A DNA stretch of 64,000 nucleotides from Ricordea florida (Eukaryota > Cnidaria > Anthozoa > Corallimorpharia > Ricordeidae), in the NCBI GenBank assembly GCA_949710005.1, contig OX453275.1, positions 1,055,001-1,119,000 on the forward strand. The letters are read 5' to 3'. A program made the position numbers and the translations under genes. Below, in pieces: positions 21,869-33,061 of the stretch; the stretch's first letter is position 1, and each line of letters starts with the position of its first letter. The notes beneath the pieces are model-generated. The model ran no database searches. It was not told where the DNA came from and saw nothing but the letters and a program-made list of their open reading frames with translations.

Positions 21869-24800
21869 CTACACTGGCTCAACATATGAGCCAGGGAAAT
21901 GTCCCACTTTACCCCTAAATCTTCCCTGACACCAGCCTTGATCATCCTGGACAGAAAGTTGAGTGAGAATATCGCCTTCTTTAAAGTTCAGTTCATCCTC
22001 CTCAATGCCTTGGAAGTCATATAAAGCTCTAACTGGTATACCAGCATCTGGAACTGGTGGCGGCTCAATATCCCACTCATCAGCTCTACTCGGTGGCATG
22101 CTGTAATCTGCATTAGCTGCTGTACTGAACGTACTGACTGGGGAACTAGAAAAAAGAAGATGGTATGACCATTAATTACCAAGATCAATATCTATTACTT
22201 TATATCACTTAAGTCTGTAGAACTCTTATAACCACATTAAAAGAAAACCATGCAATCTAATTAGTCAACATACTCTTCTTAGATATCTAGTCTTTGGTGG
22301 ATAGCAGCTGATGCCAATTCACAGTAGCTGTTACAGCAGTAAAGTTTTTTGATGTCCATATTACCTCTTGTACAAATCACAAGAGGAATATCTCTTATAA
22401 TAAGTTTTAGAATTATCCTGTAACCTTAATTGCTTGCTGTTAACAAAAGTTGAAAAGTGTCACTGGCATTGTTTTTTACTATAACATGAAACTGGCCAGG
22501 CATATATATTAAATGAAAAATTGCATCAGACAATATCTGCTCACTGACTTTTATAAAACCACTATGGAAATTTTAAGATGGCAGAATGTATTATGGCCAA
22601 CCTACAGTGCTGTCATGAAATTGCCATAGTGATAGGAGAAATACTAACATCTGATGAAATTCTGTAAGTCCATGTGTCCCTATAAATTCTGAACTGATCA
22701 GTTAAGTAAAAGATGTATTTTTCTTTGGCACTGCCACAGGAAACTTGGAAAAAGAAAATCCAAGTTCTCTCAACAAGAGTACCTACAACTTTCCTATTAC
22801 TAGTTTAGATGCTTCACCACTGAGCTATAGGAGACTTTTGGGAGTAAGGCCATTAAACTATGTTCATAGGACAAACATTCTGCATTCTGCTAGAATTTAA
22901 ATGTCAAAGTGAAAGGGTTGTGAAATAACAAAGATGGTATAACAGTTTCTGTATGTTTCTCTTATAGTACCTTACAAAGTGTGCCACAGTTTCTGTATGT
23001 TTCTCTTATAGTGGGTACCTTACAAAGTGTGCCACACTAGAAGTACAAAGATGACCAACTCACATGTCATTTTGATCATTGAAGTCAGTGTTGTCTGGAT
23101 TAATGTGATTTTGTGTTGATGGATATGATGATGGTGGAGCTTGCTCATGACCACGGGAAGTCGAAGGACGCTTTGATGACTGCATTTCATTGTACTCCTG
23201 TAATTCAGGAAAGCATGTAATTGATTAATGCCTCTAGAAACCTATTATCTTTCCCTCTAAGTCTGTTTACAAAAATTTTCTCCCCAATAAAAAAAGGTAA
23301 AAAAATCCCAAGGCCAGTTCATTATTAAATAGATTTAGGCAAGCCTAAAAGCGGAGCTCCTCACACAGTCCCTCCAAAAATGCTTGAAAACTTGTAGAAA
23401 GAACTCAGCTTTATGCTTATGTCCCTCCAAAAATGCTTGAAAACTTGTAGGAAGAAAATTTTTCCTCCAAAACCGCTATGAATAATCCGTTCCATCAGCA
23501 AAACATTGTAGACTGCTCTAGACTGCTGGCTGTAGGTTGTGTAGCCGCGGCAAGCCGCGAAAAACAAAGCCTCGTTTTGGTTTAAGACCTTCTAAATAAC
23601 CCGGATGACTATGGCGGCCATGTTGGGGCAACGTTGTTGTCGTCGTCGCTAATTGGGACAACGTCGTCATCGTCGTCGCTAGTTGGGGCAACGTCGTTGT
23701 CGCTAGGCGCCCACCCCCGCGAGCCATGCCGCTAGCCACAATGACCATGAAAACTCAAACGCATGGTTTTTTCAATTTCTATCCTCGCACGGTAGTTATG
23801 GGGCTCCGCTCTGCGGCTCTTCGAGCCGCTGTGGAGATCCGCTACTACTTCTAATTTTTGTGTCAGCACTGATGGGATTTCCATATCCAATTCTGTTTCA
23901 TTCCAGGATTGAATAAACTTTTTCCTGCAGCTCCCAGTGTACTTCAGTTGTGTAGCTCTGATATTATTTTCAACTGGTGTGCTTTTTGTTTGGGCAGCAA
24001 AGTTCTTTGTTATATTATAACGGGCTTAACTTAGACTATAACAGACTACTTACTATCTCCTGTACTCAATATAAAGGTAATTTAAATACATGATATCACA
24101 GCACTGTCTAGCAGGTTCTAAGGATGTTACCTTTTCTTTTCCAGACTTTCTATCTTCCAGTTGACTAAGACTATCTAAAACTCCACTGGTAGTCTCCTTA
24201 AGCACAGTGCCCATCATAACAACCTGTTTTGCCTCATTAAAACAATGGCTGTTGGCTAAACTAGGTCTACCTGCCAGAGCTGGGATTTCACAATACAGAG
24301 TTTCACCATCAGTGCAACGTTGAAATGATCTCCCACTTCCTTCTGAATTAACAGTACCCAGATTGTTTTTGTCCCTCATTTCAAGTCCAGTCTTATTTGG
24401 ATTTTGACCATTACAAGACTCTTCTTGGAGAATAGAATCTGACTGAAAACTCAAGAGATTTATAGAGTTAGTTGTAGTTATGTCAGGGGCGATCACAGGT
24501 TCCATGTCAAGATGACGTATTCCTAGTTGCTGTAGCGAGTCTCTGGTATCAGGTGTCCTAGACCAAAGCCTTCTGAAAATTCCCTTCTGTCTCACATGCC
24601 TTGTTTGATTATTATGAACTACCAAATGCTGTCCATGTGGTCTCTTCTTCTTTTGAGACTTGGATAAAGGAAGGGTCCATTCCTATACAGTTACATAAAT
24701 ACTAATTCTTGACAACTGTACTAACTCACAATGAAGTACCTAGATTCAGGTCTCCTCTTAGGACAAAACTGCTAGGTACATGTATAACCCCCAGAGTTTG

Positions 24801-27800
24801 AATTTTTGAATACAAGTCCTTGATTTTTTGCAATCAAATGTGGCGCAGGCTATTTGGTGTTTTCTTGTGATATGAACACCATCTCACCATGTGTAGCAAT
24901 CTAATCTACACCTGTGCAACTCTCTAAGTAAAAAAACTATTCCACAGTATCAGATGCCAAGCACTATTAACCCTTTCACTCCCAAGAGTGACTTTATAGA
25001 TTTTACTCTGTCTAACGCCAGACAATTTTACTCTGTCAAATAGAGACCCCTTGAGAGTGAAAGGGTTAAAAACTATCTCCCTTAACCCTTTCACTCCCAA
25101 GAGTGACTTAATAGATTTTACTCTGTCTAACACCAGACGATTTTACTCATCAAATGGAGACCCCTTGGGAGTGAAAGGGTTAAGAGCTAGGAGACGATAT
25201 GCTTGCCTGCCTCTCACTGGGACTAGCTGAACAAAATAGCCAGTAGAAAAGCAGCATACCCAACTGGATCATACACAAGTACCAGATGAATGGACTGCTA
25301 CCAGTTTAACTTAAACTGTTAGCAGTTAAAAAAAAGGTTGATTAAACATCAACCTCTTGTTAACTGCTGATAAACTAAAGCCTTGTTCACAATATGCCGG
25401 TTAAATTTGAAAACGCAACCTTAGGTGCAAAAATGGAACAAAAGTTTTCCGCCCACACATAAAACCAGATAAAATGTTCTGCGTTCACACCAAAGCGTTT
25501 TATATTGGTGGCACAATTGCTTAATCTCATATTGAGTATGCTCACAGTAAAGCATAACATCGAGCCTGTGGGCCTGCGCTAGTTCCCTTTCCCGTCAACT
25601 GGGATTTGTCACGTTCCCCTTTGATTTATTAAATTTCTTCAAACTTAAGATGTCATGACGTAAAAAGCAACCAACTAGTGCCAAAGATAAGACAGATTAC
25701 TTCTCTTAGTCTGATGACGAAGTGGAATTGTTGCTTAGTTCTACAACGGACCACAAAACATCGAAGCAAATGGAAAACATCAGTTAAAAGTCTTGTCAAT
25801 GATTGTCTAAAGTTATTCCTGATTCTCTGACTTGCAATATTCATGTGAACTAAAGCAATACTTAACTCTGAATAAGTGATTAGAGAAGAGATAACAGTCA
25901 AAATTAACAAAACAGAAAACATCATGTTGTCCGCCATGTTGAATTTATGACCGAGAGCGACTTGGGAAGACAAATCACATGACAAAATGATGTAAGCCTA
26001 TTCAAAAAGTTCTGGATACAAAAAGTTCTCCATCCACACTAATACAAAAAAAAGTTGTGTTTTCAAATTGTTCCACTTTAGAGAGTGTATTCAAAAAGTA
26101 CCGTTTTCACAGATCTTATGCGGATACATGCATTGTAGTGTGGATGGAAGGCCTAACCATAACAAGGCCTTAAACAATAGGTAGGGTGCTTGGAAGCAAG
26201 CGTGCCAAACACACAATCAATCAAATCATTGTTTTACTCTTTAACTGTTGTTGTATGCTGCCTACCAGGCATGTAATTGATCTTTTCATTCTTGTAGTGG
26301 TTTAATTGTAAAATGTCAGTGTTAATTTTTCCTTTAGTCATATTCCTTGGAAAGCCTGAAATAACTATTGAAAATGGTTGGAATCAAGGAGTCTCAGTAG
26401 TTGTTAGTCGAGTTTGGTTGAGTTTCATTGTCTGATGATGTTGATTGACATTTTGACAACCCAGACAGAAGTCATCATGACGACAACCAAACTTGATAAT
26501 TCATTTTTCTGATGAACTCAATAATATTAATGACTTCTAGATACCTCAAACACTGGCCAGTTCTGCAGCATACCCATTCCATGGTTACGCGCCCACCAGT
26601 CCAGATCTGTTTGAAAGTCTGCCTTCTGAAAAGTGAGTCCCATTTTGAGGAAGAGCCCTGAAAACCTAAAAAGAAAATCTTCTAAGGACATGTCTGACAT
26701 TCTATACATTTTACTGCCCTAAATCATATTATTACTTCTTTTAGACAGACAAGCTTTGGAAAAAGCGTGGCTTAAAATAAAGGCAAAGAGAAACAAGTAA
26801 TGGTCTCTGGTTTCACAAAAAGAAGTTTGGAAATAAATCATGGATGAAATCATGCATATCAATGCTAATAATGCTAATAATAATTCTATTTATAAAATAA
26901 TAAAAATATAAATAATAATAATGCTAATAATAATTATACTTATATAATGATAATAAATAATAATAATGCTAATGATAATTATTTAACTTTCTGGCCACCT
27001 GAGCGCACTCTCATACATGCAATTTTACCATCAAAAAATAATTGTCAGTTGAAGTACAAACTGAATGCCTCAACTGAAAATCATCATTCAAACATAAAAT
27101 GCTCTACAACTGTTTCTCACGACCGCTTTGTGGGAATTTTACAGGTCAGGCAGTTGACTGCTGTTATGTCCAAACATGAGTCCTAGCAATGTGCTTAACA
27201 CAGGAAACACCTACAGTACATGTATACATGTAGATCCTACACTGTTAACCCTTTAAGCCCTGAGGGGTCTCCCTGGGACAAGTAAAATTGTCTCGCGTTA
27301 GCCAGAGTAAAATCTGTAAAGACACTATTGGGGCTTAAAGGGTTAACTTAATCTCTACATAAAAACCAAAGATCATACAGTTTACAGTTACCAACTACTG
27401 TCAAAGATGAACAATAGCAACTAAACCAAAACAACATAATTGAATATTTGCATTTGTTTGAAAACAGCATGTCCCAAATCATGTTTATACATGTGGCTAT
27501 AATTAATTTTACCATTCAAGAGAAATTGACCTTGAACACGAAAAATTGGCAATAATCAACCAAGATTAAAAGTTGAATCATAAATTCTTATTGACATCTG
27601 AGATCTTTCAATTGAGAAGTATCAGTTTTTTAGGAGCATGAACCAATTTTATCAAATAGTGAAACTTTTGATTTGTTATGACATGACAAAGTATAAAATT
27701 AGGGTATTCTTTGTAAAAGCTGCAACAACAGTCATAATACTGAGAGCCCTGTTAATATTTGAGTCTGGTGCTAGTAACATTAGGGTTGCTCTAGAGTAAA

Positions 27801-28902
27801 GTGCAGAACATAATTTAGCATTTAACACCACATGATACAATTCACAAAAATACTAATACATGAAATCACGATTTAAATTGTTTGTTGAAGAGCTTTAAAA
27901 TTAATTGCTGAAAGTGTTTTGTTCCTTGTAATCAAAACAAACGTTAATAGAAGCTGAAACTTACAACGATGTAATGTTATTCATGATTAACTTTAATTAA
28001 ATAACAAGTACTTGCAAAGATTCAATCAAGTTGCATACATAACAAAGAGACTGAATCAGACGAAGGCCTTAAGAATCAATCATAAAACAAAAAAGTTGTG
28101 ATACTCACTCGGAACTTTCCGATATATCCAAACATTTATGATATTGCATAAGTATATCCTTGAAAAACACAAGTCGTTTTTCCTCAAACTCTTGGCATTT
28201 TTCGAACTCCTGAATCATATCTCGTTCATATTGAGAATTATAACTTGTAATATCCTCCAGTCTGAGCTCATACTTTCCTTTACAGCGCTCCATTTCTTTC
28301 TTCGCTTTCTCAGACAGCTCTTGTAGCTTTTTAAATTTCTCAGCCGACTTTTCGGTATCATGGCTGACTTCGTTCTCTTGTTTTAGCGCCTGTTCGGCGT
28401 TTCTGGACGCGTTATGGAATGCCTTTTTTGATCTCTCCACTTTGGCCAGGCGTTTTGCCCAGGGTTTTTGAGCACGTGTGAATCCGTCATCAGCTTCTTT
28501 CGTTTCTTTCCACTGAAAGAGACCTTTGTGATAATTTCCATTTTTCCATTTTTTTATAACTTCGTGCACTTCCTCCATAAGTTTATCCCGGCAACGCATA
28601 TGAAGATCAGCCCTTGACTCGGCTTCAGTGATACAGCCAAGCATTGCAGTCTCCATGGTGGAATATTCTGGACCGTTTCTTATACATTCGTCCCATTTCT
28701 TGGACCAGGCCTTCAGTTTGAATGAGTATTTCAATTCAATTTCTGCTCGTTCGGTCACAAGCTTCATAAATTCGTCACATAATTTTGCACCATCGTCGAT
28801 CCGCTTTACGGTTCGTTTGAAATTCCCAATGTCCCAGAAACTGTCGCTAGAGGCGCTATAAAGGTTCTCATCAGAACCCCTCGGCGTTTCTCTCACCGAC
28901 AT
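21869..28902 (-). CDS. PACSIN: PACSIN/syndapin-like protein (F-BAR, long linker, SH3)
   Basis: Five exons: 28902-28109, 26665-26545, 24682-24131, 23197-23064 and 22145-21869. All junctions are GT..AG and phases match, giving 625 residues. Exons 1-2 (residues 1-305) form the F-BAR domain: FWDIGNFKRTVKRI, then the coiled-coil helices ending at NWPVFEEW, the conserved end of the PACSIN F-BAR module. Exon 5 encodes the SH3 domain (residues 571-625: VRALYDFQG, DELNFKEGD, GWCQGRF). Exon 3 supplies a 184-residue Ser/Thr-rich linker. The family binds and bends membranes and recruits dynamin and N-WASP in endocytosis; vertebrate PACSINs are about 440-490 residues. No NPF motif is visible in the linker. 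Exon 3 may be skipped, since it is in phase 0 on both sides. Family identity is firm; the exact isoform structure is inferred. Confidence 0.93.
22728..22870 (-). mobile_element. tRNA-derived SINE
   Basis: The minus strand reads TAGCTCAGTGG (Pol III A box, from ccactgagcta at about 22816-22826). The body matches the copy at 47484-47628 nearly base for base in places (aggagactt...gggaatgaggccattaaacta versus aggagacttttgggagtaaggccattaaacta). It sits in the last PACSIN intron. Confidence 0.7.
22942..23037. repeat. Tandem duplication of about 47 bp
   Basis: The unit acagtttctgtatgtttctc...accttacaaagtgtgccac occurs twice in a row, the second with a four-base GGGT insertion. Intronic. Confidence 0.8.
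23360..23455. repeat. Direct repeat, gtccctccaaaaatgcttga
   Basis: A unit of about 53 bp (gtccctccaaaaatgcttga, then aaacttgtag) occurs at 23368 and again at 23421. Intronic, in PACSIN. Confidence 0.75.
23620..23712. repeat. GC-rich minisatellite
   Basis: About three imperfect units of roughly 30 bp built on ggggcaacgtcgttgtcg...cgctagttg. It gives spurious Thr/Leu-rich ORFs on the minus strand. Intronic, in PACSIN. Confidence 0.7.
24967..25183 (-). mobile_element. Dimer of the 100-bp palindromic MITE, family B copies 2 and 3
   Basis: Two units (24967-25069 and 25082-25183), each bounded by ttaaccctttcactccca and its inverted counterpart gagtgaaagggttaa, are separated by the 12-bp spacer aaactatctccc. 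The same dimer occurs inverted at 45808-46023. It lies in the second PACSIN intron. Confidence 0.85.
25377..26172. mobile_element. TIR-bounded element of about 0.8 kb
   Basis: The left end taaagccttgtt and right end aacaaggcctta are inverted repeats, with taaac next to each end. A 110-codon minus-strand ORF (25985-25653) inside is hydrophobic then Arg-rich and has no recognised domain. Probably a non-autonomous DNA transposon in the second PACSIN intron. Confidence 0.5.
26860..26985. repeat. (AAT)n-rich low-complexity tract
   Basis: Imperfect TAATAA/GCTAATAA repeats in the first PACSIN intron. No other function is visible. Confidence 0.7.
27245..27346. mobile_element. Palindromic MITE, family B copy 4
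   Basis: Starts ttaaccctttaagccctg and ends ggggcttaaagggttaa, with the inner motif agagtaaaatctgtaaag. Lies in the first PACSIN intron. Confidence 0.8.
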
Positions 28903-30256
28903 GGTTTAGTATCGGGGAAAGTCTAAAATGACCATATACCAGTCACATTTTCACATTCCGAATCTCTCCAACAGTATTTTGAAGGTGTGGGCGGTTTTGA
29001 TTACACCCGCATGCGCCGTAGGTTGCTTCAAACGCTGGCAAGGAAACGCGGGCATTGGACTGATGCCTGTGGAAAGGTCGAGATAAGACAAATTAAAATT
29101 GTTTTTCTAGCGCTTTGACTTTGGTCACAAACGTCTAATTCCTCTGAAGTATGCAGCATTAAAAAATCAGAGCCAGGCTTCCGGTGATGTAGCGACAATC
29201 AGTGTCACATAAGTGTTCCAGCTACGGTACACCGCGAAACGACGCACCAATCAGTACGCTTGAGAGATAAGGTTCATGGGTCAACAGCTTAGCTGCACAT
29301 GATTTGTTCAACTTGAACACGACTACATACCCTCACAGGGAGTATGTAATCCCTAGAAACAAGTCTACTTTGTTTACAAAAACCTTTTCTCGTCGATCAA
29401 CAAAGCGCTGTACAACTTCCACATCTGGTGAATTACAATTTTTTAGTGCATAGGGGACCCGCACGATTCAGTAATTAAATTATATTCATAGTAAATGACT
29501 GTCAAATACAATTAAAAAACTGCTGTGGCGCGAACTGTTAATACAACACTTAAAAATTCTGAACATTCCACGTTTGATAATCAAACACGTTGATGAATTC
29601 CCATCCATTTGATCAAGTTCACACCAAAATCCTTCTTTACCGCTGACGGTTTTCAGTATGAGGAATTTTTACCATATCCGGGTAAAGGAGATACCAAATT
29701 AAATACAGTACTTTGTTACGTATGTGTGTGATCGTGTAATGTCAAACCCACAAAGCGGAAACCCTCACACATTGTTGTCACATAACTCCAGCGCTTTCGT
29801 TTCATCGTTTCAACTCATCGACGACATCATTCTAAAGCGTAGATAGAACTTAAGTAGACTACAGACGGGAGAAACACTACAGGTTTTGGATGCTATTTTA
29901 AGGGAATTTCACACATCTAGTTGTACACATTCGTTTGGACATGTGACAAGTTGTATAAAGCACGTCACACCCCAGTGTGAAAACGAGGCTCGTCTCTTCC
30001 CGAAGTTTCAAAAATTTGATTGACTGATTCCCAATATGGCCACCTAGACGCCGAAACCGTCCATTTTTAAGGCATTTTTACTCCGCACTCACACCCTGAA
30101 AGCAAAAAGGAATTGTTCAAACATATAGCTGTTGCCTTGTGCGAATTAGAAAGAGATACGTTTGGTCCAAAGGCGTTTAGTTTATCGCGTGACGTGGTCC
30201 TATTTTCTGGCGTGTTTATACTTTGGATGGTTTGATATGCGATATCTTGTGCAAAG
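28903..30256. promoter_or_regulatory. Divergent intergenic region between PACSIN and the STPR-repeat gene
   Basis: The two genes point away from each other, so both promoters must lie in this 1.35 kb. No ORF here shows a domain. I cannot identify individual core elements. Confidence 0.4.
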
Positions 30257-33061
30257 ATGAATAGCGAAGCTAATGACAGTACGGATGCAATAGCGAGTAA
30301 CGAAGAGACAGATACCGTGGAATCCATCGCAGAAACATCAGGGGAGACTCGGACGGATAGAATACGTCGATTAAACCGAGAAAGGCAGCGGCGAAGGCGC
30401 GAAAAACTGAGAATGTCACGCCAGAGTGAAGCGCCATCGACAACCAGTAACGAAGTGGACGCTAGCCATGATCTGGGCTTGCTGTCTGATGGCTGTGCGA
30501 TTGTTGAAGTAATGTTGCCAGTGAAAGTAGAAACAGACGACCCCGTAGAATCTTCGAAATCGCCTTCCAAAGCTACGAGACCGAAAAGATCGACTAGAAC
30601 TCGCCAGCAAGCAAGGAAAGAAGTAATTGTCGAGCAAATTTCTTCTGACTCGGCGCCGTCGGCAAACAACGCCATTTCACCACCATGTCACGACAACACG
30701 TCGCGATTTAGTGGCGCTTCAGATGAAAGCGGCGCTCTTGTCGTGGCCAGTGAGGTGGAAGTAGTAGAGGAAAAGCCTCAAGAAAACGGTACTGGTGAAA
30801 TTTTGGAAATATCTGATCTGAGAACAGAGGGAAAACGGCGCCGAACGCGAGATTCCGTTAAAAGGCAAACCGACAAACCTGCCGAAGATGACACTGCGAA
30901 ACGAGTGTATTACAGAGAGCGTGAAAAAAAGAAGCGTCAAGGGATGTCGTATGATGAGGTCACGGCCAGAAGGGAAAAACAAAGAGAACTGAAAAGAAAG
31001 CAAAAAGAACGCATGAGTAACGAACAAGTTGAAGCATTAAGAGCGAGATATCGCGAATGGAGGCGAAAACGAAAGGAAACCATGACAAACGAGCAGTTAG
31101 AGATAATTCGTCGGGGAAATCGCGAGCGACAGCGAAGACGGCGTGAGCGATTAGGTATCAGAAAGCGGTCAACAACCCCTCAGGCGAAAGGAGTTAGTGA
31201 GGCGGTCATACAAGGCCTAAAAAACAAGCAAACTCAGGTGATAAAGCCTTTAGAATCTAATCTCAGTCCTGAAGCGAGTCTCGTAGCGGCTGTGAACCAA
31301 GTCGCATCGTTAAACAGCGCTGAAGCAGCCGCAGCGACGGGCGCTCTGTTGCCAAATCCTTCTCGGCTGGACGGACCGGTTGCTGTCACAGTAGAAGTTA
31401 ACCCAGCGGCGGCCGGAGCTGCAACAGGAGTAATTCAGACTTCACAGTCTGTAGCCCTCCCGCCTTCATCTACAGCTCAATTTACGAGCATTCCCGTGTC
31501 AAGTTCTGCCTCTGTTACTCAGGGATCGTTGCCTCCTTCTTTGCATGTGCTAGGTGCACAGGGAACAATCATTCCTGGGCTTCCCCCGGGATCTGGGATG
31601 CAAGGAGCACTTTACAGCATGCCAATGTCAGGAATTCAAGGTACATTATTGTCTGGTCTCCCTGCCACTGCGGGACAGCCTTTATCTGGGGTTCAAGGAG
31701 GAACGGTTGCTGGAATGCCATTTTCCAGCATGCAAGGGCTTATGCCTGCAATGCCTGCTCAGGGGGCATTTTTATCTGGAATACAAGCCTCACAAGCTGG
31801 GGTCCTACCTGGAATGCAAACATTCAGTAGTATGGCCCCAACCATGACCAAAGATGGCCAAATTTTGCACAGCATTTCCACACTTCTTCCCATTGCTCCA
31901 CTGCAAGGTATTCAAGCTTCTGGCCAAGGGGTGACATTCCTGGCACCTATGCCTATGCCAGGGACGGGGCAAGTGCAAGCGTTTCCAGATATTAGAGGTG
32001 CAGTGGCTGCTCCAATCAGGGCTCAGAGCCCAGGTGTTAGCTCAGTTGTAGCAGCAATCCCAGTTGCAGAGAGTGTGACAACTGAAGGAACAGAAGTTGT
32101 TTCACAGAGTGAAGAAGGTGATCAGACTGGACAAGATGCCAGTGGGAAGACCTCAGCACAACCAAAGCCGAAGGGCAGAAGAGGTCGCAAGAGAACAACA
32201 TCTGCCGCTGAGATGTTGGCAAACCTTAGCAACATGCCTCCAACCAACACACCAATGTCATCCATGTTATCAGCACTGGCATCGCAAGTCAGAGAGCAGA
32301 CAACAGGCACAAGTGGGCTTGAGAAGGAGTTGGACCCTTCTAACAAGAGAGCAGCAACGGAAGTAACTCAGGTTGGATCTGCAACACGGCCAGTTGCTTC
32401 AGCAGAGTTAACCCAAGGAGGGACTCTTTATCCTTGCTCAGTTATTACCACTAGTGAACCAGCAGTTAGGCCTACTATGGTTACATACCCAGAGGTGACA
32501 ACAACCTTTCCCAGTGCAGCAGGTCAAACTTCCACAGCTAAAATACCCCATATGAGCACCTTCCTTACCACCATGGGAAACAATGCTGTACCTGGTATGC
32601 CATTTGCTTCTTCAACTGGATTGGCCAGGCCCTTGAATACGCTACCTCCTGGAATGCAGGCAGTGCCTGGACAGTTCTACCCAGTTAGAGTTTCAGTTGC
32701 AGTAGAAACAGAGGAAATTCAAAAAACAACGGTGGGTACTAACACTGACAACAATGAAGGTTCGTCAAACCCTCATACAGACCACTCTGTTGTAACTTCA
32801 TCCATAGGGACCATGACAGATTCTTTGTACAGAGTTTCTGTGGGAACTTTTACAGGGCAGAATACAGAACAATCGTCTGATGAGAATGTGATTTGTGAAA
32901 GCCAATCCACATCACTTGTTGAAGAGCCAAGCCAAGTTTCACAGGATGGGGACAGTCATACAGAGGTGGTCCAGGAAGCAGGAGCAGAGATATTGAATGT
33001 GTCAGGTAACGAAGAACTTGTGAATGCCTCAGTAAATGCAGACTCAGAAGACACTGTATGA
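30257..33061 (+). CDS. STPR-type basic repeat protein, probable DNA-binding regulator (intronless)
   Basis: A single open frame of 934 codons. Residues 218-286 form three exact 23-residue repeats: YYREREKKKRQGMSYDEVTARRE, then a unit starting KQRELKRKQKERMSNEQ and one starting RYREWRRKRKETMTNEQ. A partial fourth (GNRERQRRRRERLGI) follows at 287-301. The period and the basic-then-[ST]xEQ pattern match the STPR (score-and-three peptide repeat) DNA-binding domain of silkworm FMBP-1 and vertebrate ZNF821. A lone half-unit RLNRERQRRRREKL sits at residues 38-51. An AT-hook-like PKGRRGRKR lies near 636-645. Between are Gly/Gln/Met-rich repeats (GMQG, GIQG; about 430-570), and near the C-terminus GT-x-T repeats (VGTNTD, IGTMTD, VGTFTG). 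A nuclear role is inferred from composition. The specific gene is not recognised. The start follows a CAAAG context and is the first ATG in frame. Confidence 0.82.
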   Translation: MNSEANDSTDAIASNEETDTVESIAETSGETRTDRIRRLNRERQRRRREKLRMSRQSEAPSTTSNEVDASHDLGLLSDGCAIVEVMLPVKVETDDPVESSKSPSKATRPKRSTRTRQQARKEVIVEQISSDSAPSANNAISPPCHDNTSRFSGASDESGALVVASEVEVVEEKPQENGTGEILEISDLRTEGKRRRTRDSVKRQTDKPAEDDTAKRVYYREREKKKRQGMSYDEVTARREKQRELKRKQKERMSNEQVEALRARYREWRRKRKETMTNEQLEIIRRGNRERQRRRRERLGIRKRSTTPQAKGVSEAVIQGLKNKQTQVIKPLESNLSPEASLVAAVNQVASLNSAEAAAATGALLPNPSRLDGPVAVTVEVNPAAAGAATGVIQTSQSVALPPSSTAQFTSIPVSSSASVTQGSLPPSLHVLGAQGTIIPGLPPGSGMQGALYSMPMSGIQGTLLSGLPATAGQPLSGVQGGTVAGMPFSSMQGLMPAMPAQGAFLSGIQASQAGVLPGMQTFSSMAPTMTKDGQILHSISTLLPIAPLQGIQASGQGVTFLAPMPMPGTGQVQAFPDIRGAVAAPIRAQSPGVSSVVAAIPVAESVTTEGTEVVSQSEEGDQTGQDASGKTSAQPKPKGRRGRKRTTSAAEMLANLSNMPPTNTPMSSMLSALASQVREQTTGTSGLEKELDPSNKRAATEVTQVGSATRPVASAELTQGGTLYPCSVITTSEPAVRPTMVTYPEVTTTFPSAAGQTSTAKIPHMSTFLTTMGNNAVPGMPFASSTGLARPLNTLPPGMQAVPGQFYPVRVSVAVETEEIQKTTVGTNTDNNEGSSNPHTDHSVVTSSIGTMTDSLYRVSVGTFTGQNTEQSSDENVICESQSTSLVEEPSQVSQDGDSHTEVVQEAGAEILNVSGNEELVNASVNADSEDTV

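Noticed and set aside
22728..22870. Functional tRNA gene
   Set aside because: The A box is present but there is no full cloverleaf, and the body matches other dispersed SINE copies.
24053..24130. Extension of the PACSIN linker to the in-frame stop at 24053
   Set aside because: A good GTAACA donor at 24130 joins in phase to the next exon and then to the SH3 exon; reading through would lose the SH3 domain. A truncated isoform remains possible.
25653..25985. Hydrophobic 110-codon minus-strand ORF as a membrane protein gene
   Set aside because: It lies inside a TIR-bounded element within a PACSIN intron and has no recognisable family.
30067..30675. 202-codon minus-strand ORF opposite the STPR gene
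   Set aside because: It is the antisense of a long, compositionally convincing plus-strand ORF and shows no domain.
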